Below are positions 8,067 to 15,597 of a stretch of DNA of 37,154 nucleotides, one piece after another. The notes under the pieces are model-generated. The model saw nothing but the letters and a program-made list of their open reading frames with translations, did no database searches and was not told where the DNA came from. Every line of letters starts with the position of its first letter. Within the stretch, counting starts at the first letter, position 1. The position numbers and the translations under genes are program-made. The stretch is from RUG11894 sp964344335 (GTDB taxonomy: Bacteria; Bacillota; Clostridia; Peptostreptococcales; Anaerovoracaceae), in contig CAYFMW010000014.1 in NCBI GenBank assembly GCA_964344335.1, positions 1 to 37,154 on the forward strand. Reading direction: 5' to 3'.

Positions 8067-8465
8067 TCACCAAATGTAGCAGAGCACTTCTCCGCCAACT
8101 CCGAGCTTTCTGGCTTCCTTATCCGTAAGAAGTCCGCCGGAAGTGGAGATTATTGCAATTCCCAGCCCTCCGAGAACTCTCGGCAACTGGTCGGCCTTCA
8201 CATAAACCCTAAGACCGGGTTTTGAAATCTTTTTAAGCCCGCTAATTACTCTTGCCTTATCGACACCGTACTTCATCGTAACTTTAATGGTGCGGCGTGA
8301 ATCCTCCTCCACCATCTCATATCCTCTTATATAGCCTTCCTTTACGAGAATTTCGGCTATGTTCTTCTTTACCTTGGACGCGGGTATATCTACCGTCGCA
8401 TGCCCTGCGGTATTGGCATTTCTGATTCTCGTAAGCATATCGGCTACAGGATCTGTCATCGTCAT
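8067..8465 (-). CDS. rpsH: Ribosomal protein S8 (uS8)
   Basis: Small-subunit protein S8, 132 aa. It starts MTMTDPVADMLTRIRNA and ends with the canonical TSGGLLTDKEARKLGVGGEV-LCYIW. An open frame continues about 45 codons upstream into rpsN, but the ATG at 8465 is right for the family and has AAGGAGGTACTTAAT before it. A second ATG two codons later is also possible. In other bacteria S8 is the repressor of the spc operon. I did not find a clear S8 target here. Confidence 0.98.
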   Translation of the reverse strand: MTMTDPVADMLTRIRNANTAGHATVDIPASKVKKNIAEILVKEGYIRGYEMVEEDSRRTIKVTMKYGVDKARVISGLKKISKPGLRVYVKADQLPRVLGGLGIAIISTSGGLLTDKEARKLGVGGEVLCYIW

Positions 8466-8491
8466 GATTAAGTACCTCCTTTCTCCAATTA

Positions 8492-8677
8492 TTACCAGCT
8501 GGCCTTCTTTACGCCGGGAATTTCTCCCTTGTAAGCCAACTCTCTGAAACAGATACGGCAGACACCGTATTTCCTTAAATATCCGTGCGGTCTTCCGCAA
8601 ATCTTGCAGCGGTTGTAGGCCTGCGTGGAGTACTTCGGCTTCCTCCTCTGTTTGACCTTCAGAGATGTCTTTGCCAT
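8492..8677 (-). CDS. rpsN: Ribosomal protein S14, type Z (uS14, zinc-binding)
   Basis: Small-subunit protein S14, short zinc form of 61 aa. It begins MAKTSLKVKQRRKPKYSTQA and has four cysteines arranged C-x2-C-x12-C-x2-C (CKIC...CRIC), followed by FRELAYKGEIPGVKKASW. The frame is open further upstream, but the ATG at 8677 has a GGAGGAGCAAG site and fits the family. Type Z S14 is usual in Bacillota operons; a zinc-independent paralogue, if any, is outside this window. Confidence 0.98.
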   Translation of the reverse strand: MAKTSLKVKQRRKPKYSTQAYNRCKICGRPHGYLRKYGVCRICFRELAYKGEIPGVKKASW

Positions 8678-8690
8678 CTTGCTCCTCCTC

Positions 8691-9233
8691 CTACTTCTCA
8701 AACGGCATGCCGAGCATTTCCAGAAGCGCATTGGCTTCCTCGTCGGTCTTCGCCGTAGTTGTAAATACGATATCCATTCCTCTTATCTTCTCCACATCGT
8801 CGTAGACGATCTCGGGGAAGATGAGCTGTTCCTTAACTCCCATCGAATAATTGCCGCGGCCGTCGAAGGAATTTCTGCTTACGCCCTTGAAGTCGCGAAC
8901 GCGCGGGAGCGCTATCGAGAAGAGCTTGTCCGCGAATTCGTACATGCGATCTCCGCGAAGGGTTACCTTGCAACCCACGACCATGCCCTCTCTGAGCTTA
9001 AAGTTGGCTATTGATTTTCTGGCCTTGGTTATGACCGGTGCCTGGCCCGCGATTGCAGCCATCTCGGCCACGGCCTTGTCTAAAAGCTTAGGATTATCCT
9101 TGCAGTCTCCGAGCCCCATATTGAGGGTAATCTTCGAGAGCTTGGGAATATCCATTACATTATCATAGTGAAATTTCTCCTGCAGCGCGGGATAAACTTC
9201 GTCGACATACTTTTGTTTAAGTCTTGCTGTCAT
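8691..9233 (-). CDS. rplE: Ribosomal protein L5 (uL5)
   Basis: 5S rRNA-binding protein L5, 180 aa, which bridges the central protuberance to the small subunit. Conserved stretches are LSKITLNMGLGDCKDNPKLL, KSIANFKLREGMVVGCKVTL, RVRDFKGVSRNSFDGRGNYS and the C-terminal DIVFTTTAKTDEEANALLEM. It starts 16 nt after rplX, with a GAGAGAGGAGGAAAAC site, and is followed by rpsN after 13 nt. Confidence 0.98.
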   Translation of the reverse strand: MTARLKQKYVDEVYPALQEKFHYDNVMDIPKLSKITLNMGLGDCKDNPKLLDKAVAEMAAIAGQAPVITKARKSIANFKLREGMVVGCKVTLRGDRMYEFADKLFSIALPRVRDFKGVSRNSFDGRGNYSMGVKEQLIFPEIVYDDVEKIRGMDIVFTTTAKTDEEANALLEMLGMPFEK

Positions 9234-9249
9234 GGTTTTCCTCCTCTCT

Positions 9250-9555
9250 CTAATCTATGGTCTGACCGCTCTTCTTGGAATATCTCTTCTTTACGCCGTT
9301 CTCTATCCTGTAACCTACGCGCGTCGGGGCCTTGGCCTTGTTGTCGTAGTACATGACATTCGATACATCGATGGGTCCTTCCTGCTTTCTTATCTCGGCG
9401 GGAGTACCCTGCTTCGCCTTGGCATGCTTCATTTGAATGTTCACACCCTCGACGATAACCTTGCCTTCCTTGGGCATGGCTACGAGCACCTTGCCCTTCT
9501 TTCCCTTGTCCTTGCCTGTCATAACGAGGACGGTATCGTTCTTCTTAATTTTCAT
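9250..9555 (-). CDS. rplX: Ribosomal protein L24 (uL24)
   Basis: Large-subunit assembly initiator L24, 101 aa. The N-terminal KOW motif reads VLVMTGKDKGKKGKVLVAMP. It continues with VIVEGVNIQMKHAKAKQGTP and a basic C-terminus with RVGYRIENGVKKRYSKKSGQ. Gaps to rplN (12 nt) and rplE (16 nt) are short, and a GGAGG site precedes the ATG. Length is ordinary. Confidence 0.98.
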   Translation of the reverse strand: MKIKKNDTVLVMTGKDKGKKGKVLVAMPKEGKVIVEGVNIQMKHAKAKQGTPAEIRKQEGPIDVSNVMYYDNKAKAPTRVGYRIENGVKKRYSKKSGQTID

Positions 9556-9567
9556 ACTATGTCCTCC

Positions 9568-9936
9568 TTACAGCACTTCCGGGGCGAGGGACACTATCTT
9601 CATATAGCCCCTCTCTCTAAGTTCCCTGGCGACGGGTCCGAATATACGGGTTCCTACGGGGTTCTTGTCCTCGTTGATGATTACGGCCGCGTTCTGGTCG
9701 AACTTTACATAGCTTCCGTCGACCCTTCTGGCGCCCGTGGCGGATCTGACTATTACAGCCTTCACAACCTGACCCTTCTTGACCACTCCGCCCGGAGTAG
9801 CATCCTTGACGGCACATACGATGACGTCTCCGATGTTTGCATATTTGCGGCCCGTGCCGCCGAGAACCTTTATGCAAAGGAGTTCCTTCGCACCGGAGTT
9901 GTCGGCAACCTTGAGCCTGGATTCGCTTCGAATCAT
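9568..9936 (-). CDS. rplN: Ribosomal protein L14 (uL14)
   Basis: Large-subunit protein L14, 122 aa, at the intersubunit bridge and the binding site of silencing factors such as RsfS. It contains RLKVADNSGAKELLCIKVLG, VVKKGQVVKAVIVRSATGAR, FDQNAAVIINEDKNPVGTRI and FGPVARELRERGYMKIVSLA at the C-terminus. The length of 122 is the bacterial norm. It lies 11 nt after rpsQ. Confidence 0.99.
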   Translation of the reverse strand: MIRSESRLKVADNSGAKELLCIKVLGGTGRKYANIGDVIVCAVKDATPGGVVKKGQVVKAVIVRSATGARRVDGSYVKFDQNAAVIINEDKNPVGTRIFGPVARELRERGYMKIVSLAPEVL

Positions 9937-9947
9937 CTTGTGCCTCC

Positions 9948-10205
9948 TTACTTAACCTTCTCGACCACTCTTACGAGTCTCCATCTCTTGTTCTTGGACA
10001 GAGGTCTCGTCTCCATGATTCTTACCTTATCGCCGATCTCACACTCGTTGTTTTCGTCGTGAGCCATGAATTTCTTCGTGACCTTCGTGGACTTGCCGTA
10101 AAGGGGATGGCGCTTGGTCTCTTCGGTCGCAACGACTATAGTCTTGTCCATCTTGTTGCTGGTTACGATGCCGACCTCAGTCCTTCTCTTGTTTCTTTCA
10201 GACAT
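9948..10205 (-). CDS. rpsQ: Ribosomal protein S17 (uS17)
   Basis: 16S rRNA-binding OB-fold protein S17, 85 aa. Key segments are RTEVGIVTSNKMDKTIVVAT, ETKRHPLYGKSTKVTKKFMA, CEIGDKVRIMETRPLSKNKR and the final WRLVRVVEKVK. The order rpmC-rpsQ-rplN is standard. A GGAGGAAGCG site lies before the ATG. Confidence 0.98.
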   Translation of the reverse strand: MSERNKRRTEVGIVTSNKMDKTIVVATEETKRHPLYGKSTKVTKKFMAHDENNECEIGDKVRIMETRPLSKNKRWRLVRVVEKVK

Positions 10206-10223
10206 CTTCGCTTCCTCCTTTCA

Positions 10224-10427
10224 CTATTTGCCCGCGGCGCTCAGTTCCTTTTCCCTGAGCACGGTCTTAACTCTGGCGATATCTCTCTTTATCTCTCTCA
10301 TCTGGAGAGGATTCTCAAGCTGGCCCGTAACATGACGGAATTGAAGATTGAACAATTCCTTCTTGAGCTTCAATTCCTCGGAAGCGAGCTCCGCCTGACT
10401 CATACTTCTTATCTTGTCGATCTTCAT
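10224..10427 (-). CDS. rpmC: Ribosomal protein L29 (uL29)
   Basis: Two-helix large-subunit protein L29, 67 aa, near the exit tunnel at the SRP and trigger-factor docking site. It starts MKIDKIRSMSQAELASEELK and has the conserved ELFNLQFRHVTGQLENPLQM and REIKRDIARVKTVLREKE. Its ATG overlaps the rplP stop (TAATG), suggesting translational coupling. Confidence 0.98.
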   Translation of the reverse strand: MKIDKIRSMSQAELASEELKLKKELFNLQFRHVTGQLENPLQMREIKRDIARVKTVLREKELSAAGK

Positions 10428-10858
10428 TACGATTCACCACCCTTTTCCTGCTCGGCCTTGGAAACGACCTTGCATTTTACCGGCAGCTTGTGAGATGCGA
10501 GTCTCATGGCCTCTCTTGCGGCCGCTTCGTCGACTCCGCCTATCTCGAACATCACTCGGCCGGGCTTGACGACCGCCACCCAGTACTCGGGGGCACCCTT
10601 TCCGGAGCCCATGCGCACTTCTGCGGGTTTCTTCGTCACCGACTTATGAGGGAATATCTTTATGTACACCTGTCCGCCACGCCTTATGTATCTCGTCATC
10701 GCTATACGCGCGGCCTCTATCTGGTTTGCGGTTATCCACGAGGGTTGCAGCGCCACCAGGCCGTACTCACCGTAGGTGATCTTGTTGCCCTTCGTGGCTA
10801 TTCCCTTCATTCTTCCTCTGTGGAGCCTTCTGTATTTAACGCGCTTCGGCATTAACAT
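10427..10858 (-). CDS. rplP: Ribosomal protein L16 (uL16)
   Basis: Large-subunit protein L16, 143 aa, near the A-site tRNA elbow. Conserved regions are MPKRVKYRRLHRGRMKG, GEYGLVALQPSWITANQIEA, RRGGQVYIKIFPHKSVTKKP and GSGKGAPEYWVAVVKPGR. Two in-frame ATGs occur (MLMPKR): 10858 is chosen because it is about 9 nt from the GGAGG. The second, at 10852, matches the usual protein start and is also possible. Confidence 0.98.
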   Translation of the reverse strand: MLMPKRVKYRRLHRGRMKGIATKGNKITYGEYGLVALQPSWITANQIEAARIAMTRYIRRGGQVYIKIFPHKSVTKKPAEVRMGSGKGAPEYWVAVVKPGRVMFEIGGVDEAAAREAMRLASHKLPVKCKVVSKAEQEKGGES

Positions 10859-10876
10859 AGCATGAATCCTCCTTCC

Positions 10877-11776
10877 TTATTCTTCTGCGGGAGCGGAGGT
10901 TTCCACTTCGCTTACAGATATCACTTCTACTGCAGGCTCCTGGGGCTTTGCTGAACGCTTGCGGGGGTTTACATACTTCGCAGCCGGTTTCTGGTCGAAC
11001 TTGCCGCCCTTGCGATCCCTTCTGCTGCGGTCGCCGCGGTCGCGATCGCCGCTGCGCCTGTCTCTGTCCCTGCGCCCGTCTTTCCTGCCGCGCCCGTCCT
11101 TACGCCTGCCTTCCTTCTCCTCGGGTATGGTCGGGATGAGGTCCTTCTCGAGGACTTCGCCCTGATTGATCCACACCTTGACGCCTATGCGCCCGTACTG
11201 GGTGTCGGCCTCGGTAAAGCCGTAGTCTATGTTCGCGCGGAGCGTGTGCAGGGGCACATTGCCCTCCGAATACTTTTCGCTCCTGGCTATCTCGGCACCG
11301 CCGAGGCGCCCGCTTACCATAACCTTTATACCCTTGCAGCCGGCTCTCATGCTCCTCTGAATCGCCTGCTTCATCGCCCTTCTGAAGGAGACTCTCCTCT
11401 CCAGGGACTGTGCGATGTTCTCGGCGGAAAGCTGCGCATCCAGCTCCGGCCTTCTCAGCTCGACTATCAGGAGCGTAACGCTCTTCTTGGTCATCTTCTC
11501 CAGCTCTCTTTTAAGCTGGTCTATACCGTCTCCGCCGCGGCCTATGACCATGCCGGGCTTTGCGGTGAGCACGCTTATGCGCAGTTCGCCTTCGGCGGCT
11601 CTCTCTATTACTATTCTGGAGACTCCCGCAAGGTAGAGCTTATGCTTTATGTAATCCCTTACCTTGTTGTCTTCCACCAAATAATCGGCGAAGTTCTTCT
11701 TATTTGCGTACCATTTGGAATCCCAGTCTTTTATTACGCCTACTCTCAATCCGTGAGGGCTAACTTTCTGACCCAT
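10877..11776 (-). CDS. rpsC: Ribosomal protein S3 (uS3) with long basic/acidic C-terminal tail
   Basis: Small-subunit protein S3 at the mRNA entry, 299 aa, about 80 residues longer than the roughly 215-235 aa common form. The KH domain (AKPGMVIGRGGDGIDQLKRE) and the C-terminal S3 domain (GCKGIKVMVSGRLGGAEIAR, then GVKVWINQGEVLEKD) are intact. After about residue 218 comes a low-complexity run rich in Arg, Asp, Lys and Gly (RDRDRRSGDRDRGDRSRRDR), then an Ala/Pro/Glu/Val tail. Lengthened S3 tails exist in several Bacillota, and their role is unknown to me. Confidence 0.97.
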   Translation of the reverse strand: MGQKVSPHGLRVGVIKDWDSKWYANKKNFADYLVEDNKVRDYIKHKLYLAGVSRIVIERAAEGELRISVLTAKPGMVIGRGGDGIDQLKRELEKMTKKSVTLLIVELRRPELDAQLSAENIAQSLERRVSFRRAMKQAIQRSMRAGCKGIKVMVSGRLGGAEIARSEKYSEGNVPLHTLRANIDYGFTEADTQYGRIGVKVWINQGEVLEKDLIPTIPEEKEGRRKDGRGRKDGRRDRDRRSGDRDRGDRSRRDRKGGKFDQKPAAKYVNPRKRSAKPQEPAVEVISVSEVETSAPAEE

Positions 11777-11791
11777 AATAACCTCCTCCGA

Positions 11792-12124
11792 TTATCTTTC
11801 CTTTAAAGTGACACCCAGGTGGCTGCTCCTCTTGAGGATCATCCCGGCTCTTCCCTGAGCCATCGCTCTCCAACGCTTCATCGTCGGGCCCTGGTTTACA
11901 TATATCGATGCAACATAGAGCCTCGAAACATCCATGTCGTGGTTGTTCTCCGCATTTGCGGCGGCCGACTGCACGACCTTTTCCACGAGCTGAGAAGCCT
12001 TACCCGGCGTAAACTTCAAGATGGTCAGCGCTTCCTGAAGGTCCTTGCCTCTTACGAGGTCCGCGACAGGCGCGAGCTTCGTCGAAGACATCTTTACATA
12101 TTTTGCTATCGCTTTAGCTTCCAT
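11792..12124 (-). CDS. rplV: Ribosomal protein L22 (uL22)
   Basis: Large-subunit protein L22, 110 aa, whose hairpin lines the exit tunnel. It opens MEAKAIAKYVKMSSTKLAPV and contains ADLVRGKDLQEALTILKFTP, the conserved AAANAENNHDMDVSRLYVAS, and the tunnel hairpin GPTMKRWRAMAQGRAGMILK. It sits between rpsS (14 nt) and rpsC (15 nt). Macrolide-resistance changes in other species fall in the hairpin; no insertion is evident here. Confidence 0.98.
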   Translation of the reverse strand: MEAKAIAKYVKMSSTKLAPVADLVRGKDLQEALTILKFTPGKASQLVEKVVQSAAANAENNHDMDVSRLYVASIYVNQGPTMKRWRAMAQGRAGMILKRSSHLGVTLKER

Positions 12125-12138
12125 TGCCTATCTCCTTC

Positions 12139-12411
12139 CTATCTGACCTTGGAGGAACCGGCGTGGCCTCTGAATGTCCTCGTCGGCGCAAATTCGCCCA
12201 GGCGATGACCCACCATGTCCTCCGTTATGTACACGGGCACATGCTTGCGCCCGTCGTGAACCGCTATCGTATGTCCTACCATCTGGGGGAAGATCGTTGA
12301 TGGTCTGGACCATGTCTTTATTACCCTTTTCTGGTTGGCAGCGTTCATCTCGTCTATCGCTTTAAGAAGCTTTTCGTCTACGAACGGCCCTTTCTTTAAG
12401 GATCTGCTCAT
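12139..12411 (-). CDS. rpsS: Ribosomal protein S19 (uS19)
   Basis: Small-subunit head protein S19, 90 aa, which forms a heterodimer with S13. It begins MSRSLKKGPFVDEKLLKAID, contains RVIKTWSRPSTIFPQMVGHT and HDGRKHVPVYITEDMVGHRL, and ends with the conserved GEFAPTRTFRGHAGSSKVR. Length and context are standard. Confidence 0.99.
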   Translation of the reverse strand: MSRSLKKGPFVDEKLLKAIDEMNAANQKRVIKTWSRPSTIFPQMVGHTIAVHDGRKHVPVYITEDMVGHRLGEFAPTRTFRGHAGSSKVR

Positions 12412-12427
12412 CTGTCTCCTCCTTCAA

Positions 12428-13261
12428 CTACTTCTTGCCCCGTCTCTTGATAATGTACTTATCAGAGGGCTTGTTCTTCTTCCTGGTTCTGTAGCCGAGC
12501 GCCGGCTTGCCCCAGGGTGTTACCGGTCCCGGTCTTCCTATGGGAGCCTTGCCTTCGCCGCCTCCGTGGGGGTGGTCGACGGGGTTCATCACCGAGCCCC
12601 TGACCGTCGGGCGTATTCCCATATGTCTCTTCCTGCCGGCCTTGCCGATGTTTATAAGCTCGTGCTCGTTGTTCCCGACCTCGCCTATGGTTGCCTTGCA
12701 GTTCATGGCGATCTTTCTGACCTCTCCGGAGGGCAGCCTCACCTGAGCGTACTTGCCTTCCTTCGCCATAAGCTGTGCGGCGTTTCCGGCCGCCCTGCAG
12801 AGCTGTCCGCCCTTGCCGGGCTTAAGCTCGATGTTGTGGATGAGAGTTCCCAGGGGGATATTCTCGAGGGGCAGAGCGTTGCCCGTAACTATATCGGCCT
12901 CGGGCCCCGAAAGGAGCACATCTCCGACCTGCAGCTTGTTGGGAGCGATTATGTATCTCTTCTCCCCGTCCGCGTAGCAAAGAAGTGCGATGTTTGCGGA
13001 CCTGTTGGGATCGTACTCTATGGTCTTGACTGTGGCAGGTATGCCGTCCTTATCCCTCTTAAAGTCGATTATTCTGTATTTTCTTCTCGTACCGCCGCCC
13101 CTGTGTCTGACGGTTATGCAACCCCTGTTGTTGCGTCCCGAATTCTTCTTCAGGGTCTTCGTCAGGGACTTCTCGGGAGTGGTTCGGGTAATCTCCTCGA
13201 AGGTGGACACCGTCATCCCTCTAAGTCCCGGAGTAGTCGGTTTATATTTCTTAATTCCCAT
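12428..13261 (-). CDS. rplB: Ribosomal protein L2 (uL2)
   Basis: Large-subunit protein L2, 277 aa, needed for peptidyl transferase assembly. It opens MGIKKYKPTTPGLRGMTVST. The conserved HRGGGTRRKYRIIDFKRDKD and the catalytic-centre segment GSVMNPVDHPHGGGEGKAPI with its invariant histidine are present, followed by the C-terminal PVTPWGKPALGYRTRKKNKP. It is flanked by rplW (17 nt) and rpsS (16 nt). Confidence 0.99.
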   Translation of the reverse strand: MGIKKYKPTTPGLRGMTVSTFEEITRTTPEKSLTKTLKKNSGRNNRGCITVRHRGGGTRRKYRIIDFKRDKDGIPATVKTIEYDPNRSANIALLCYADGEKRYIIAPNKLQVGDVLLSGPEADIVTGNALPLENIPLGTLIHNIELKPGKGGQLCRAAGNAAQLMAKEGKYAQVRLPSGEVRKIAMNCKATIGEVGNNEHELINIGKAGRKRHMGIRPTVRGSVMNPVDHPHGGGEGKAPIGRPGPVTPWGKPALGYRTRKKNKPSDKYIIKRRGKK

Positions 13262-13278
13262 TGTTTAATCCTCCTACT

Positions 13279-13569
13279 TTAAAGTCCTTCGAAGAACTCG
13301 ATGTTCTTGCTGGAATCGGAAAGAGTTACGACCGCCTTCTTGTAGGACGGCGTAAGTCCTGAGTGAAGCCCGGTCCTCTTCTTCTTTCCGCTATAGTTCA
13401 TGACATTCACTCTTATTACAGTGACATCGAAAGCTTCCTCGACAGCCGCTTTAATCTCCGTCTTGGTGGCATTCTTCGCCACTTTGAAGGTATATTTCTT
13501 ATCGGCGGCCGCGTACATGCTCTGCTCGGTTATGACCGGGCTGATGATTATGTCGTAAGGAGTCTTCAT
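13279..13569 (-). CDS. rplW: Ribosomal protein L23 (uL23)
   Basis: Large-subunit protein L23, 96 aa, at the tunnel exit, where it docks trigger factor and SRP. It contains TPYDIIISPVITEQSMYAAA, KKYTFKVAKNATKTEIKAAV and VIRVNVMNYSGKKKRTGLHS. Its start overlaps the rplD stop by 4 nt (ATGA), indicating coupling. Confidence 0.98.
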   Translation of the reverse strand: MKTPYDIIISPVITEQSMYAAADKKYTFKVAKNATKTEIKAAVEEAFDVTVIRVNVMNYSGKKKRTGLHSGLTPSYKKAVVTLSDSSKNIEFFEGL

Positions 13570-14192
13570 TGTGCGTACACCTCCTCGATTTTCGCAACCG
13601 CATCCTTGGTGATGATGAAGCTGCCGTGATTTATTATCTCGTATACATTCATCTGTCCGACAGTAGTCGTCTGCACTCCCGGCAGATTTGCGCTGCTCTT
13701 GATGACATTTTTCTCGACTTCCGCGGTAACGATGAGGGCCTTCTTTTCGGCCTTTACGGCTTCGAGTATCTTTATCATTTCCTTGGTCTTGGGCTCGGCC
13801 ATCTCGAGCTTATCGAGCACGATTATATTGCCTCCCAGAACCTTGGAAGAAAGAGCGGAAAACATCGCGAGCCTGCGAAGCTTCTTGGGTACGGTGTACC
13901 TGTAGCTCCTGGGCTTGGGTGCGAATGCTACTCCGCCTCCGACCTGGCTGGGATCTGTCGAGCTTCCCTGCCTGTGGCGGCCCGTACCCTTCTGTCTGAA
14001 AGGCTTTCTTCCGCCGCCGCGCACATCGGCGCGAGTCTTTGCGGACTGGGTTCCCTGCCTGCGGTTGGCCAGATGATTCTTTATGACCGCGTGAACCGCA
14101 TATTCGTTGGGCTCTATTCCGAATATCGCATCGTTGAGCTCTATGGTGCCGGCTTCGTCACCGGTCTGCGTAAGCATCGTAATTTTTGCCAT
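13566..14192 (-). CDS. rplD: Ribosomal protein L4 (uL4)
   Basis: Large-subunit protein L4, 208 aa. The tunnel-lining loop with the conserved QKGTGRHRQGSSTDPSQVGG and GVAFAPKPRSYRYTVPKKLR is present, and so is ANRRQGTQSAKTRADVRGGG. In enterobacteria L4 represses its own S10 operon through the mRNA leader, and an L4-type leader is also known in Bacillota. The structured leader upstream of rpsJ is therefore a possible target. The C-terminus ends VAKIEEVYAQ. Confidence 0.98.
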   Translation of the reverse strand: MAKITMLTQTGDEAGTIELNDAIFGIEPNEYAVHAVIKNHLANRRQGTQSAKTRADVRGGGRKPFRQKGTGRHRQGSSTDPSQVGGGVAFAPKPRSYRYTVPKKLRRLAMFSALSSKVLGGNIIVLDKLEMAEPKTKEMIKILEAVKAEKKALIVTAEVEKNVIKSSANLPGVQTTTVGQMNVYEIINHGSFIITKDAVAKIEEVYAQ

Positions 14193-14216
14193 TTGACTTC
14201 CTCCTTTCCAAGCTCC

Positions 14217-14852
14217 TTACTTGCCCTGTCCCTTGACTGCATACCTGATGCGGAGAAATCCGCCCTTGTTTCCGGGGACAGCGCCCTTAACGAGTAGAAG
14301 GTTTCTGTCTGCAATCACTTTTACAAGTTCTAAATTCTGTATGGTTACGGTATCTCTTCCCATCCTTCCGGGCCCCTTGTTTCCGGGGAAGACCCTGGAA
14401 GGATATGTCGATGCCGCCAATGCTCCTGCGAGTCTCTTGTGCTTCGAACCGTGGCTCATCGGACCTCTTGCGTGTCCGTGTCTCTTGATGTTGCCCTGAG
14501 TTCCCTTGCCCTTGGAGGTGCCCGTTATGTCGAGCTTTACGCCCTCCTCGAAGTCCGCGACGGTAACCACCTGTCCGAGCTCGTACTCTTCGCCCTCTTC
14601 CAGTCTGAATTCCGCAAGATGCTTCTTGGTGTCGGCTCCCGTCTTTTCGAAGTGACCCTTTAGGGCCTTTGTAAGCCTCTGCGGCTTCTGGTTTTCAAAA
14701 CCGAACTGCACGGCCCTGTAGCCGTCGTTTTCCTCGGTCTTCAGCTGGGTAACCACGCAGGGGCCCGCCTCTATGACCGTTACGGGAATTACTTCCCCTT
14801 CTTCGGAAAAAATCTGGGTCATCCCGACCTTTTTTCCTAAAATACCTTTCAT
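14217..14852 (-). CDS. rplC: Ribosomal protein L3 (uL3)
   Basis: Large-subunit protein L3, 211 aa, which binds near the peptidyl transferase centre. It starts MKGILGKKVGMTQIFSEEGE, and the conserved central loop reads SKGKGTQGNIKRHGHARGPM and SHGSKHKRLAGALAAS, then RVFPGNKGPGRMGRDTVTIQ. It is preceded by a 77-nt gap containing two perfect hairpins, which is unusual for this operon. A CAGGAGGAAAAG site sits before the ATG. Confidence 0.98.
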   Translation of the reverse strand: MKGILGKKVGMTQIFSEEGEVIPVTVIEAGPCVVTQLKTEENDGYRAVQFGFENQKPQRLTKALKGHFEKTGADTKKHLAEFRLEEGEEYELGQVVTVADFEEGVKLDITGTSKGKGTQGNIKRHGHARGPMSHGSKHKRLAGALAASTYPSRVFPGNKGPGRMGRDTVTIQNLELVKVIADRNLLLVKGAVPGNKGGFLRIRYAVKGQGK

Positions 14853-14875
14853 CTTTTCCTCCTGTTCTTACAGCG

Positions 14876-14931
14876 GATTACTTCCTGTAATCATACTAAG
14901 TACACGGTAATCTATCGTCCGGTTTGTACTT
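14876..14931 (-). promoter_or_regulatory. Tandem hairpins between rpsJ and rplC
   Basis: The 77-nt rpsJ-rplC gap holds two inverted repeats. The first, 14898-14931, pairs AAGTACA with TGTACTT and has an inner CGG/CCG; it overlaps the rpsJ stop codon. The second, 14876-14892, pairs GATTAC with GTAATC around a 5-nt loop. No T-run follows, so they look more like processing, stability or translational-control elements than terminators. Confidence 0.5.
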
Positions 14932-15238
14932 ACAGTTTGATTTCGATATCCACGCCTGCCGGCATATCGAGCTTCGTGAGCGCATCGATGGTCTTCGGCG
15001 TAGGGTTGAGGATATCTATCAGTCTCTTGTGAGTTCTCTGCTCGAACTGCTCTCTGCTGTCCTTATCCTTGTGAACCGCCCTGAGGATCGTTACAACTTC
15101 CTTCTCTGTGGGAAGCGGGATGGGTCCGCTGACCTCTACGCCGCTCTTCTGAGCGGTATCCACTATCCTCTGCGCGGAAAGATCCAGCGCCTTGTGATCG
15201 TAAGCCTTGAGTCTCACTCTGATTTTCTGACTACTCAT
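14930..15238 (-). CDS. rpsJ: Ribosomal protein S10 (uS10, NusE)
   Basis: Small-subunit protein S10, also the NusE antitermination factor; 102 aa. It begins MSSQKIRVRLKAYDHKALDL and contains GPIPLPTEKEVVTILRAVHK and the C-terminal DALTKLDMPAGVDIEIKL. The frame is open 38 codons further upstream, but the start is placed at 15238 because it matches the family and an AAGGAG site lies about 9 nt before it. First gene of the superoperon. Confidence 0.98.
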   Translation of the reverse strand: MSSQKIRVRLKAYDHKALDLSAQRIVDTAQKSGVEVSGPIPLPTEKEVVTILRAVHKDKDSREQFEQRTHKRLIDILNPTPKTIDALTKLDMPAGVDIEIKL

Positions 15239-15538
15239 ACCATGTTTCTCCTTCTTCGTTTGCTGCGGAGCTTTCTCCGCTCTTTCGCACATTTTCGCCG
15301 CTTCTGTGCGAGGCCTTTTCTCGCTTTCGCTTGAGATTTCGGGCTTTTGCAACTCTCCGAGATTAGCACACGCTTCCGTGTGTTCCCATGCCTTACTCTC
15401 AGCGCAAAACTGCGAGAACTCCTTCGCCGGTCTCCAGGGACCGACAATTCTCGGCAGAAATTCCCAGACGGCTCTGCAACTTTCTGCTTCTTAGCTCGGA
15501 TTTTCAAGGCTTTTCGGCCTTTTTCGCTCCAAAGCAAG
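15239..15538 (-). ncRNA. Structured 5' leader of the S10 operon
   Basis: About 300 nt lie between the predicted transcription start (near 15539) and rpsJ. On the minus strand the segment folds locally into several short stems: AAGGC/GCCTT with loop CGAAAA, CACACG/CGTGTG with loop GAAG, GGTC/GACC, and GC-rich AGC-GAA-type stems close to rpsJ. A long frame crosses this leader, but it has no family resemblance. Bacillota S10 operons can carry an L4-binding leader. Whether this is one was not tested. Confidence 0.5.
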
Positions 15539-15545
15539 CCCTAAC

Positions 15546-15574
15546 ACTATACAACAGGCTCCAGAAACATGCAA
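15546..15574 (-). promoter_or_regulatory. Promoter of the S10 superoperon
   Basis: Minus strand TTGCAT (15569-15574) and TATAGT (15546-15551) are separated by exactly 17 bp, with A/T-rich DNA upstream that resembles an UP element. It lies immediately after a hairpin-plus-T-run and about 300 nt before rpsJ. This is the only strong sigma-70/A-type promoter I see for the 15-kb operon. Confidence 0.8.
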
Positions 15575-15597
15575 GCACTTTCAAGAAAAAATCTGAA

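Noticed and set aside
12335..13282. Long open frame antisense to rplB (about 315 codons), and similar long frames antisense to map, the racemase, the ligase, rnfC and the amidohydrolase
   Set aside because: They lie opposite strongly conserved genes in codon-biased DNA, lack an RBS, and their products have no family pattern.
15235..15537. Basic 100-codon frame across the S10 leader, minus strand
   Set aside because: Lysine/arginine-rich translation of hairpin DNA, with no ribosome binding site. It overlaps the rpsJ start in another frame.
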